The notes under the pieces are model-generated. The model had not been told where the DNA came from. It saw only the letters and a program-made list of their open reading frames with translations, and did no database searches. A stretch of DNA of 28,739 bases from Caproicibacter sp046707225 (GTDB lineage Bacteria > Bacillota > Clostridia > Oscillospirales > Acutalibacteraceae): positions 1 through 28,739 of the forward strand of contig NZ_JBJKOP010000006.1 of the NCBI RefSeq assembly GCF_046707225.1, read 5' to 3'. Both the position numbers and the translations under genes were made by a program. This document shows, piece after piece, positions 8,273-14,554 of this stretch (positions within the stretch are counted from its first letter, which is position 1; each line of letters starts with the position of its first letter).

Positions 8273-8301
8273 ATTATACTCCTTTCGCCCCCGCTTGTAC
8301 A
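8273..8301 (-). promoter_or_regulatory. Minus-strand promoter inside the candidate RNA locus
   Basis: Minus strand: TGTACA (8296-8301), 17-nt spacer, TATAAT (8273-8278). A transcript from it would begin near 8266 and run leftwards through the same hairpins, reaching a T-rich stretch (TTTTTT at about 8172-8177) after a GC-rich stem. It could be an antisense RNA or the real sense RNA. Confidence 0.45.
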
Positions 8302-8334
8302 GTGGGAGCGGGGATTGGTTCCTGCTTTTCACGC

Positions 8335-8376
8335 GCGCCGGTGTATGGAATGGGACATTCCTCACCGGCGCTTTTT
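8335..8376 (+). terminator. Rho-independent terminator of the candidate small RNA
   Basis: GCGCCGGTG (8335-8343) pairs perfectly with CACCGGCGC (8363-8371). An inner GGAATG/CATTCC stem encloses a 3-nt loop, and TTTTT follows. It is a strong plus-strand terminator with no plus-strand protein gene upstream. Confidence 0.75.
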
Positions 8377-8384
8377 GTGCCCGC

Positions 8385-8540
8385 ATGTGCAAAGGGGATG
8401 CCTGCCGACCGACGGTCCCAGGCTTAACTGCGTGCCGGCGGCGCCCATTCTCTTTCCAAATGGGTTTGAGTGCAAAGCAAGCGTGAAAAGAAGTAGCAAC
8501 CCGATTGACCAAAGACAGCCCAACCGTTGCAGAGATGGGC
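8385..8540. other. Gene-free hairpin cluster between the RNA locus and hemW
   Basis: Three further inverted repeats are seen: GACCG-A-CGGTC inside GCCTG/CAGGC (8400-8423); CCCATT with AATGGG (about 8445-8464); and GCCCA with TGGGC (about 8518-8540). The octamer GTGCAAAG occurs at about 8178, 8387 and 8470. Frames across it on either strand are Arg/Pro-rich and not credible as genes. Confidence 0.35.
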
Positions 8541-8543
8541 CAG

Positions 8544-8590
8544 CCGAAAACAAGCCGCCCGGGAGTTACTCCCGGGCGGCTTGTTTTCGG
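8544..8590. terminator. 22-bp bidirectional terminator abutting the hemW stop
   Basis: A perfect 22-bp inverted repeat with a TTA loop (arms 8544-8565 and 8569-8590). The core is GCCGCCCGGGAG, and each arm carries an AAAAC/GTTTT outer part that acts as the U tract in either direction. It begins at the base next to the hemW TAA. Confidence 0.85.
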
Positions 8591-9697
8591 TTAAACAGAT
8601 AGAATTTCCACCGTCAGCGGATTGGAAAGCAGAAACCCCCTTGGTGTAAAATGAAATCCGCTCTCGCCGCAAACGGTCAGTCCTCCGGGCTGAAACCGCC
8701 GGGCGGCGTCCTTCATCCGGTGCGGAACCGAAAATCCGAAGCGCTCTCTGCACCGCTCGTCGGTCAGGCCCTCCGCCAGGCGCAGGGCCAGCATGGCAAA
8801 TTCCTCAAAATCGCCGCCGTCCCCCTGCGGCTCCGCCGGTTCGCCTCGCAGAAACGCGCCGATGCTCCTCGGGACCGAGAACCTTTTTCCGTCCAGAAAC
8901 GAATGCGCGGCGGGGCCGAATCCCAGATATTCCTCGCAGTGCCAGTATTTCAGATTATGGCGGCTTTTCATTCCGTTCTGCGCAAAATTTGAAATTTCAT
9001 ATTGGCGGTACCCGCTTTGTTCCAATATTTCACACGCGGAAAGGTAGAGCTCGGCCGTCGCATCTTCATCCGGAAGCTTCAAATTTTCTTTGTCTTTATA
9101 GTAAGCTGTTCCCGGCTCGATTTTCAATAGATACGCCGAAACGTGCCGAGCCCCAGCACGGGAACAAAATTCAATCGACCGGCGCATACTTTCCTGAGTC
9201 TGCCCCTGCACCGCGAGCATCAGGTCAAGCGAGAGGTTGTCAAAGCCGGCGGCCTGCGCTTCCGCGATACACCGGGCGGCCTGCTCCGCCGTGTGCCGGC
9301 GCCCCAGCAGCCTAAGCTCCCCGTCATCCGCCGACTGGAGCCCCAGCGACAGGCGGTTCACGCCCGCCGCACGGATTTCCCTGAAAAAACCGGAGAGCTC
9401 TTCTCCCGGATTCGCTTCCACGGTGATTTCCGCGTGCTCCAGCCCAAACCCTGCACGCGCGGCTTCCACCATTCGAATGATCCGCTTCGCGCCAAGCAGG
9501 CTCGGCGTACCTCCGCCGAAATACAGCGTATCCGCTGTTCGGCCGGTTCGCTCCGATTCGTATTTTATATTATCGATGATACAATCTGTATATTCGTCCA
9601 TCCGTTCTTCGGTTCCGCGGATCGAATAAAAATCGCAGTAAGGACATTTCCCGTCGCAGAACGGAACGTGAACGTATAATCCGATCGGTTTTCGCAT
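8591..9697 (-). CDS. hemW: Radical SAM heme chaperone HemW
   Basis: 368 residues, ATG start with AGAAAGG 8 nt upstream. HemW binds heme and inserts it into respiratory enzymes; it was formerly annotated as oxygen-independent coproporphyrinogen III oxidase. Seen: CDGKCPYC (C14, C18, C21) for the [4Fe-4S] cluster, YFGGGTPSLL, ITVEANPGE, LSLGLQS, and the HNLKYWHCEEYLGFGPAAHS block typical of HemW rather than HemN. The usual DLMxGLPGQT motif reads DLMLAVQGQT here, an uncommon change. The gene follows lepA in the same direction, as in many Firmicutes, but a repeat array of about 320 bases separates them. Confidence 0.95.
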   Translation of the reverse strand: MRKPIGLYVHVPFCDGKCPYCDFYSIRGTEERMDEYTDCIIDNIKYESERTGRTADTLYFGGGTPSLLGAKRIIRMVEAARAGFGLEHAEITVEANPGEELSGFFREIRAAGVNRLSLGLQSADDGELRLLGRRHTAEQAARCIAEAQAAGFDNLSLDLMLAVQGQTQESMRRSIEFCSRAGARHVSAYLLKIEPGTAYYKDKENLKLPDEDATAELYLSACEILEQSGYRQYEISNFAQNGMKSRHNLKYWHCEEYLGFGPAAHSFLDGKRFSVPRSIGAFLRGEPAEPQGDGGDFEEFAMLALRLAEGLTDERCRERFGFSVPHRMKDAARRFQPGGLTVCGESGFHFTPRGFLLSNPLTVEILSV

Positions 9698-9722
9698 GTT
9701 TAACCTTTCTCAGAAAGCGGGC

Positions 9723-10016
9723 GGCGGGAGTGAAGGCGCGGCCACCACTCCCGCCAAACTCTGCTTCCGGTTCACTCCGCGCTATACGGCGGGGCGTCGG
9801 TGCAGCGGCACGCTGCCGGGGCGATGGTGCGGCGGTTCGCTGCCGGGAGTTTCTTCCCTCTCTCCCGCCAAACCAAGCGCCGGTTAACGCTCTGCTGTCC
9901 GGCGGGGCGATGGTGCAGCGGTACACTGCCGGGAGTTTCTTCCCTCTCTCCCGCCAAACCAAGCGTCCGGTTAACGCCCTGCTGTCCGGCGGGGCGATGG
10001 TGCAGCGGCACGCTGC
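9723..10016 (-). repeat. Tandem 86-87 bp hairpin-rich repeat array, locus 1 (after lepA)
   Basis: The array fills nearly the whole gap between the lepA stop and the hemW ribosome binding site. In transcript sense (minus strand) each unit has a GCAGCG-TGC-CGCTGC hairpin, a CGCCCCGCC block, a variable middle, GGCGGGAG, then an AGGGAAGAA stretch flanked by GGGAG/CTCCC. The GCAGCG hairpins start at 9802, 9829, 9915 and 10002, giving spacings of 27, 86 and 87. The far end closes with a GGCGGGAGTG/CACTCCCGCC inverted repeat (9723-9755). Sister copies lie downstream of spoIIP and gpr. Confidence 0.85.
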
Positions 10017-11834
10017 CTATTCATCCAGCTTGAGGACGCTCATAAACGCTTCCTGCGGCACCTCGACCGTGCCGAGCTGACGCATGCGCTTTTTGCCTTC
10101 CTTCTGCTTTTCCAGCAGCTTCTTCTTGCGGGAGATGTCGCCGCCGTAGCACTTGGCAAGAACGTCTTTGCGCAGCGCCTTGACCGTTTCGCGCGCGATG
10201 ATCCTGCCGCCGATGCACGCCTGAATCGGCACCTCGAACATTTGACGCGGGATTTTGTCCTTCAACTTTTCCGCCATTTTACGGGCACGGGTGTAAGCCT
10301 TGTCCTCATGAATAATAAAGGAAAGCGCGTCGACGGTTTCGCTGTTGAGCATGATGTCAAGCTTAACCAGCTTGCTCTTCTGGTATCCTTTAACCTCATA
10401 GTCGAACGACGCGTATCCGCGGGTTCGGCTTTTCAGCGCGTCGAAAAAGTCGTAGATGATTTCGTTCAGCGGCAGTTCATAGTGGATATCCACGCGGTCC
10501 GCGTCCACATATTTCATGTCAAAAAAGATGCCCCGGCGCTCCTGACACAAATCCATGATATTCCCGACGTATTCCTTCGGCGTGTAGATATGCGCGTTGG
10601 TAATCGGTTCCTGCGCCTCGGCAATCAGCGCGGGGTCCGGATAATTGGTCGGGTTGTCGATCGAGATCATTTCGCCGTCGGTTTTCACAAGATGATAGAC
10701 GACGCTCGGCGCGGTGGTGATCAAATCCAGGTCATACTCGCGTTCGAGCCGCTCCTGAATAATTTCCATATGCAAAAGGCCCAGGAATCCGCAGCGGAAC
10801 CCGAAGCCCAGCGCGGCGGAGGTTTCCGGCTCAAACGAAAGCGCCGCGTCGTTCAGCTGCAGCTTTTCCAGCGCGTCGCGCAGGTCCGGATACTTCGCGC
10901 CGTCGGCGGGATATACGCCGCAGAACACCATCGGCTGCACCGGATGATAGCCCGGCAGCGGTTCCTTTGCGGGCCGGTCGGCCAGCGTGACGGTATCGCC
11001 GACGCGCGCTTCGCGCACCGCTTTGATGGAGGCGGAAATGACCCCGACCTCCCCGGCCTTCAGGCAGTCGCTCGATTCGAATTTTGTCGCGCGCATATAG
11101 CCGCAGTCCACAACCGTGAATTCGCTGCCGACCGACATCATCCGAATCACGTCGCCCGGTTTCACCTGCCCGTCCTTGATGCGAACATGCACGACCACAC
11201 CCTTGTACGGATCGTAGTAGGAATCGAAAATCAGCGCGCGCAGCGGGGCGTTCTCGTCGCCGCCCGGCGGCGGCACGTTTTTGACGACCTGTTCCATGAC
11301 CGCCTGAATATTCGTGCCCATCTTGGCGGAGATGCACGGCGCTTCCTCGGCGGGAATGCCGATCACGTCCTCAATTTCTTTCCGGACTTCTTCCGGGCGC
11401 GCGGAGGGCAGGTCTATCTTGTTGATAACCGGGATAATTTCCAGCCCCGCGTCCACCGCAAGGTAGGTGTTCGCCAGCGTCTGCGCCTCGATGCCCTGCG
11501 AAGCGTCGACGACCAGCACGGCCCCCTCGCACGCGGCAAGCGAACGGGAAACTTCATAGTTGAAATCGACGTGGCCGGGCGTATCGATCAGATTAAAAAC
11601 ATAGTCCTGCCCATCCTCTGCGTTGTAAACAAGCGTGACGGCGTGAGCCTTAATCGTAATGCCGCGCTCACGTTCCAGATCCATATCGTCCAGAATCTGG
11701 TCCTCCATCTCGCGCAGCGCCACGGATTTTGTCTGCTCGAGGATGCGGTCCGCCAGGGTGCTTTTGCCGTGGTCGATATGGGCGATAATGCAGAAATTTC
11801 GAATTCTGTCGCGTGGAATTGCCAATCCAATCAC
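10017..11834 (-). CDS. lepA: Elongation factor 4 (LepA), back-translocating ribosomal GTPase
   Basis: 605 residues. LepA is a ribosome-associated GTPase of the EF-G family. Seen: P-loop AHIDHGKS (about 18-25), switch II DTPGHVDF, and NKIDLPSA for guanine recognition. The EF-G-like domains end in the LepA-specific C-terminal domain with KQKEGKKRMRQLGTVEVPQ. The length is normal for the family, so the C-terminus is intact. GTG at 11834 is used with AGGAACG just upstream; a TTG three codons later is an alternative. The TAG stop is also the first three bases of the repeat array that follows. Confidence 0.98.
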   Translation of the reverse strand: MIGLAIPRDRIRNFCIIAHIDHGKSTLADRILEQTKSVALREMEDQILDDMDLERERGITIKAHAVTLVYNAEDGQDYVFNLIDTPGHVDFNYEVSRSLAACEGAVLVVDASQGIEAQTLANTYLAVDAGLEIIPVINKIDLPSARPEEVRKEIEDVIGIPAEEAPCISAKMGTNIQAVMEQVVKNVPPPGGDENAPLRALIFDSYYDPYKGVVVHVRIKDGQVKPGDVIRMMSVGSEFTVVDCGYMRATKFESSDCLKAGEVGVISASIKAVREARVGDTVTLADRPAKEPLPGYHPVQPMVFCGVYPADGAKYPDLRDALEKLQLNDAALSFEPETSAALGFGFRCGFLGLLHMEIIQERLEREYDLDLITTAPSVVYHLVKTDGEMISIDNPTNYPDPALIAEAQEPITNAHIYTPKEYVGNIMDLCQERRGIFFDMKYVDADRVDIHYELPLNEIIYDFFDALKSRTRGYASFDYEVKGYQKSKLVKLDIMLNSETVDALSFIIHEDKAYTRARKMAEKLKDKIPRQMFEVPIQACIGGRIIARETVKALRKDVLAKCYGGDISRKKKLLEKQKEGKKRMRQLGTVEVPQEAFMSVLKLDE

Positions 11835-11910
11835 CGTTCCTGACTGATATAGTGTACAGCTTCCGCCCCCTTAAAGGAACGGTTACCTGTATTGTGTAAA
11901 ATTTATCTGT

Positions 11911-11919
11911 ATTATACCA
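11911..11919 (-). promoter_or_regulatory. Extended -10 promoter upstream of lepA
   Basis: Minus strand TGGTATAAT: a perfect -10 with the TGn extension, about 75 bases before the lepA start. No clear -35 at the ideal distance. Confidence 0.6.
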
Positions 11920-12147
11920 TAGGAAACCGGAAAAGAAAACAACAGCGCCGGTGCGTTTTTCCACCGCGCGCTGTTTTCGCTGAAAGGGCCCAGGCCCCTG
12001 AAATTCCGTGTGTATCCGCTTTTCCGTATCGCTGGGAACCTCCCCGTTTGACCCTCGGGACAGAAAAGACTTCTTACGGCCCAGACGCCGAAAACAAAAC
12101 CTTGCGGAGCCGCCGGGTCAACCCTTTCCTCTCTCTTCTGGGGATGG
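11920..12147. other. Intergenic stretch with no supported gene
   Basis: Upstream of the lepA promoter. I see no credible gene, tRNA or repeat here. The long plus-strand frame 11892-12344 has Arg/Pro-rich, low-likelihood coding content. Confidence 0.4.
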
Positions 12148-12312
12148 ATGGGTTGGAACGGCGTCTGTCTGGTCGGCGGCGGAATGATGACCCTCGCGCT
12201 GATCGTTCACTTCGTAATCTACCGTGTCAAAAGCAGCCCCCGCGCTCCGGAAAAGCAAGCACAAGGATTCCGGGGAGGACGGCCCGGAGTTATTGCAAAA
12301 CAGCCCGATTAA
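12148..12312 (+). CDS. Possible small single-pass membrane protein (54 aa) or gene remnant
   Basis: ATG at 12148 preceded by TGGGGATGG. The product has a convincing membrane helix (LVGGGMMTLALIVHFVIY, about residues 7-24) followed by a positively charged tail. The same frame is open upstream to 12052 without a start codon (ending FWGW before the Met), so this could be the C-terminal remnant of a longer gene. A terminator follows within 15 bases, as expected for a real transcript end. Function unknown. Confidence 0.4.
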   Translation: MGWNGVCLVGGGMMTLALIVHFVIYRVKSSPRAPEKQAQGFRGGRPGVIAKQPD

Positions 12313-12326
12313 AAAATTGTGCCCAA

Positions 12327-12364
12327 AAAATGCGCCTTGATTAAAAAGCCGTCAGGCGCATTTT
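12327..12364. terminator. AAAATGCG-type bidirectional terminator hairpin (copy 1)
   Basis: AAAATGCGCCT (12327-12337) pairs perfectly with AGGCGCATTTT (12354-12364), giving A and T tracts on both sides. A related hairpin with the same arms lies at 19187-19233. Confidence 0.8.
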
Positions 12365-12498
12365 CGTACTTTAAGAGTGATTTCCTTGTGCAAATTGCGA
12401 CTGCACTTTCATTTTGCAACGGCCACCCAAAGAAGAAGCGCGGAAACCGGAAAATAATTTCTCCGTTTTTCTGTTCGGGATAGTAAGCAGTCGGTTTA

Positions 12499-13064
12499 TT
12501 ACAGTATCTCAATGCCGGCAACGTCATGCGTATTGGGATAGACAACAAACGTATGATCTTTGGGTGAATTAAATTTTTTGATGCTGGATGACCGTGCGTC
12601 TGTTTCAACCCTTAGCTCAATCTTATCACTTCGATAGGGACCGTACAGAATATAAACGAAACCGGATGAATCGTACTTTTGAAACTCATTCAGGTTTTGC
12701 CCCCCTGACCTCCGGGACCGGAGCCGACTTCGATTCGATATCTCCCCGGATACAGGCTTTTCTTCGCCCAGACGAGAAAGCAGGTTCCTTTCCTTCGATA
12801 TAGCGAAAACATCTCGTCATTCTGCTCATAGCGGTCCACAAGGCTCGCACCGCTCAGGTCATAACCGTCCGCATATCGATCTGCAAACAATGCGGCCTCC
12901 CTGTCGCTGTCACCGGGCGAGTAGGTGGGGAAAAACGAAAGAACAAACAGAATCAGCAGGAAGGCGGCACCTCCCAGAATCGCTTTTTTCTTCATCAGCA
13001 GCTGATGGATACGGAACTTGCAATTTGCCAGCTTGAATCCGCGCCGGAACCTGCCGTACTGCAT
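12499..13064 (-). pseudogene. Single-pass membrane protein gene split by a one-base slip in a G run
   Basis: ATG at 13064 has GAGGTG 6 nt upstream and a promoter behind it. Frame 0 encodes an N-terminal basic stretch, a membrane helix (AILGGAAFLLILFVLSFF) and an extracytoplasmic part ending in EVGSGPGGQGGKT with a stop at 12690. Just before that stop is a run of six G (plus strand C at 12700-12705). With one more G the frame would continue smoothly as NLNEFQKYDSSGFVYILYG and on to VAGIEIL with a TAA at 12499. The downstream part reads as a normal protein, so the break is recent, a sequencing error, or a phase-variable tract. Family not recognised. Confidence 0.65.
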
Positions 13065-13104
13065 CGGAATCACCTCTTTTTTTATTTTAATTTTCTAAGT
13101 TGTT

Positions 13105-13133
13105 ATGGTACCCAGCTTTTTCCATATTGTCAA
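13105..13133 (-). promoter_or_regulatory. Sigma-A promoter of the split membrane protein gene
   Basis: Minus strand: TTGACA (13128-13133), 17-nt spacer, TACCAT (13105-13110), about 40 bases before the ATG. An intact promoter argues that the gene is or recently was expressed. Confidence 0.75.
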
Positions 13134-13227
13134 GATATATATATAGGTAGCTATCAAGACATAACAAGAATTGCATTGCCGATGGAACGCAAACGCATGG
13201 GAAAACTGCTTTACGCGTCTTAGTGAT

Positions 13228-13255
13228 AAAAAAAGGGAAGACCTTCGTCTTCCCT
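13228..13255 (-). terminator. Rho-independent terminator of the Ser-rich membrane protein gene
   Basis: Minus strand: AGGGAAGAC pairs with GTCTTCCCT over a 4-nt loop and is followed by seven T. Confidence 0.9.
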
Positions 13256-13264
13256 GAACCGCTT

Positions 13265-13906
13265 TCAATATCGATTGATATGCCGGTAATATTTGTCGTT
13301 TAACAGTCTTTTTTTGCGGGAGCGCTTCGGTCTGCGGTAACGCTTGCGTCCCATTCCGCGCGGCGGGCGCCGGTTGCTGAACACAACAATCAGGACGACA
13401 AGAACGCCGAGCGCGATGCAGGCCCAGGACAGGATGCCGATCCAGGTCAGCCTGTGGGAGGATTCCGTGTTCGTCACGACCGAATTCAGCGGATCGTTTT
13501 CCGAAACGCTGCCCACGCTTGGCAACGAAATTTCACTGGAGACCGGCAGGCTGGAAATTCCGCCCAGCGCGTCCCCCGAATCCACGCCCGAAGCAAGTCC
13601 GGACGAGGCGTCGGAAGATGCGCCGGAGGAGAAAGACGCGGAAGACGACGCCCTCTTCCCGGTTTGTTTCACGGGTTTTGAAGAAGAAGCCGTCGAAGAG
13701 CCGGGCGCTTTTGACTCCGGCGCGCTGGAGGGTTTGGAGGACGGAGGAGCCGCGCTGGAAGACGGAACGGACGCCGCCTGCGAGGAATCCAGGTCCGGGA
13801 AATACGGCTCGCTCTGGCCCGACTGGGCAAACACGCTCAGCGAGCTCCAAAAGGTCAACATCGTCAATATGATAAAAATGGACAGTACTTTCTCCTGTCG
13901 GTTCAT
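13265..13906 (-). CDS. Ser/Pro-rich protein with signal peptide and C-terminal membrane anchor
   Basis: ATG at 13906 (MNRQEK) is preferred over the TTG one codon upstream because GGAGG lies 7 nt before it. 213 residues: an N-terminal signal-peptide-like helix (about 7-27, ending SVFAQ), a long low-complexity Ser/Pro/Ala-rich region (about 40-145), a membrane helix (about 153-176, WIGILSWACIALGVLVVLIVVF), and a very basic cytoplasmic tail (RKRYRRPKRSRKKR). The architecture suggests an extracytoplasmic disordered spacer held in the membrane. No enzyme motif is seen. It lies downstream of the spoIIP region on the same strand, but any role in sporulation is only a guess. Confidence 0.75.
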   Translation of the reverse strand: MNRQEKVLSIFIILTMLTFWSSLSVFAQSGQSEPYFPDLDSSQAASVPSSSAAPPSSKPSSAPESKAPGSSTASSSKPVKQTGKRASSSASFSSGASSDASSGLASGVDSGDALGGISSLPVSSEISLPSVGSVSENDPLNSVVTNTESSHRLTWIGILSWACIALGVLVVLIVVFSNRRPPRGMGRKRYRRPKRSRKKRLLNDKYYRHINRY

Positions 13907-13943
13907 CAAAAGTCCTCCACTGATACATCACAGTAAATTTGCT

Positions 13944-14153
13944 TTATACGGAAACATTATAGCATATCTGACCGTTAATGCAAGTAAGGTTCAGATTTTT
14001 GCCGGTAATTTGATAAATCAGGGTTTTACTGTCGCCGAATCCGATTCTGCGGCACTGCGTGTCCACCTCCGCAAGGCCCAGCAGCAGCCCGATCACGCAG
14101 AGCGTGCCCAGCATGGAAGCCATGAAAATCCTGAGATTGCGGTTATGCCTCAT
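13944..14153 (-). CDS. Small membrane protein (69 aa) downstream of spoIIP
   Basis: ATG at 14153 (MRHNRN) is chosen, with AAAGG about 12 nt upstream. A longer frame extends to 14495, but that extension lies inside the repeat array and is Arg/Pro-rich, so it is not coding. The product has one N-terminal helix (about 9-26, FMASMLGTLCVIGLLLGL) and a short C-terminal part with two Cys and the GFGDSKTLI motif. Small proteins of this type with a CRxxGFG-like motif occur in other Clostridia, to my recollection, but no function is known. It is 37 bases upstream of the Ser-rich gene and probably cotranscribed with it. Confidence 0.7.
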   Translation of the reverse strand: MRHNRNLRIFMASMLGTLCVIGLLLGLAEVDTQCRRIGFGDSKTLIYQITGKNLNLTCINGQICYNVSV

Positions 14154-14231
14154 TCCTGCTTTTTTCCTTTCGTCTTTTTTCATTCTTGTTCTTTTCGGCG
14201 AAGCCCAAGAAACCGGCTCAGTCTTTCCCGG

Positions 14232-14554
14232 AAGCCGCTTTTCTCTCTCCCTCCTGATAAAGACGCGCTTTTGCGCCCGCGGCATGCAGACGCCGGGAGA
14301 TGCTTCCCTCTCTCCCGCCGAATCCGGCGGCCAATTCGCTCCGTGCGAAACGGCGGGGCGAGGATGCAGCGGTGCGTTTTCGGAAGATTCTTCCCTCTCT
14401 CCCACCACGCTCGGTGCCAGATCAGCTCTGTGCGAAACGGCGGGGCGTGGCTGCGGCGGTGCGTTTTCGGGAGATTCTTCCCTCTCTCCCGCCACGCTCG
14501 GTGCCCGATCAGCTCTGTGCGAAACGGCGGGGCGTGGATGCAGCGGTACGCTGC
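14232..14554 (-). repeat. Tandem 87 bp hairpin-rich repeat array, locus 2 (after spoIIP)
   Basis: Three near-identical units starting (plus-strand TTCTTCCCTCTCTCCC phase) at 14301, 14388 and 14475, exactly 87 bases apart, plus a degenerate unit at about 14237-14300. Minus-strand sense: TAG, GCAGCG-TAC-CGCTGC, CGCCCCGCCG, a TTTCGCACAGAGCTGATC middle, GGCGGGAGAG, AGGGAAGAA, TCTCCC. The inner units carry GAAAACGCACCGC in place of the full hairpin. The array fills the gap between spoIIP and the 69-residue membrane protein. Confidence 0.88.

Larger units (their letters stand above)
8160..8378 (+). ncRNA. Candidate structured small RNA of about 220 nt, class unknown
   Basis: A promoter at 8125-8153 and a strong terminator at 8335-8376 bracket about 220 nt without a convincing reading frame. 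Paired segments that I can see: GGCACAAA (8163-8170) with TTTGTGCC (8374-8381), which could close the whole molecule; GCAGGG (8185-8190) with CCCTGC (8214-8219) around an inner GGGCG/CGCCC stem; GGAG/CTCC around 8224-8238; GCGG-AAAAA-CCGC (8246-8258); GCAAAGC with GCATTGC (one mismatch) enclosing those three; and CCCCGC (8289-8294) with GCGGGG (8308-8313). I see no SRP, tmRNA or RNase P signature. A 6S-like regulatory RNA is one possibility, but the sequence alone does not show it. A TATAAT promoter facing the other way lies inside (8273-8301), so the strand is not certain. Confidence 0.4.

Noticed and set aside
8081..8512. Protein genes in the hrcA-hemW gap (minus 8081-8512, plus 8178-8486)
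   Set aside because: No ribosome binding sites, biased composition, and both cross the strong terminator and stems of the candidate RNA locus.
10242..11843. Long plus-strand frame of 533 codons antisense to lepA
   Set aside because: It is the mirror of a well-conserved LepA gene in high-GC codon usage. The product has no recognisable domain and is His/Arg/Val-rich, as expected for a shadow.
11892..12344. 150-codon plus-strand frame upstream of lepA
   Set aside because: Overlaps the lepA promoter and is Arg/Pro-rich. A different frame in its last part (12148-12312) looks more like a real membrane protein.
12309..12608. 99-codon minus-strand frame
   Set aside because: It overlaps the restored 3' half of the split membrane protein gene, in a different frame, and runs through the AAAATGCG terminator.
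9723..14554. Tandem repeats taken as CRISPR arrays or peptide repeats
   Set aside because: The units are 86-87 bases with internal conserved blocks, not short identical repeats with unique spacers, and no cas gene is near. Frames through them (for example plus 14300-14875, minus 9772-10011) yield Arg/Pro-rich peptides, shift phase with the 86-base units or run antisense into spoIIP.
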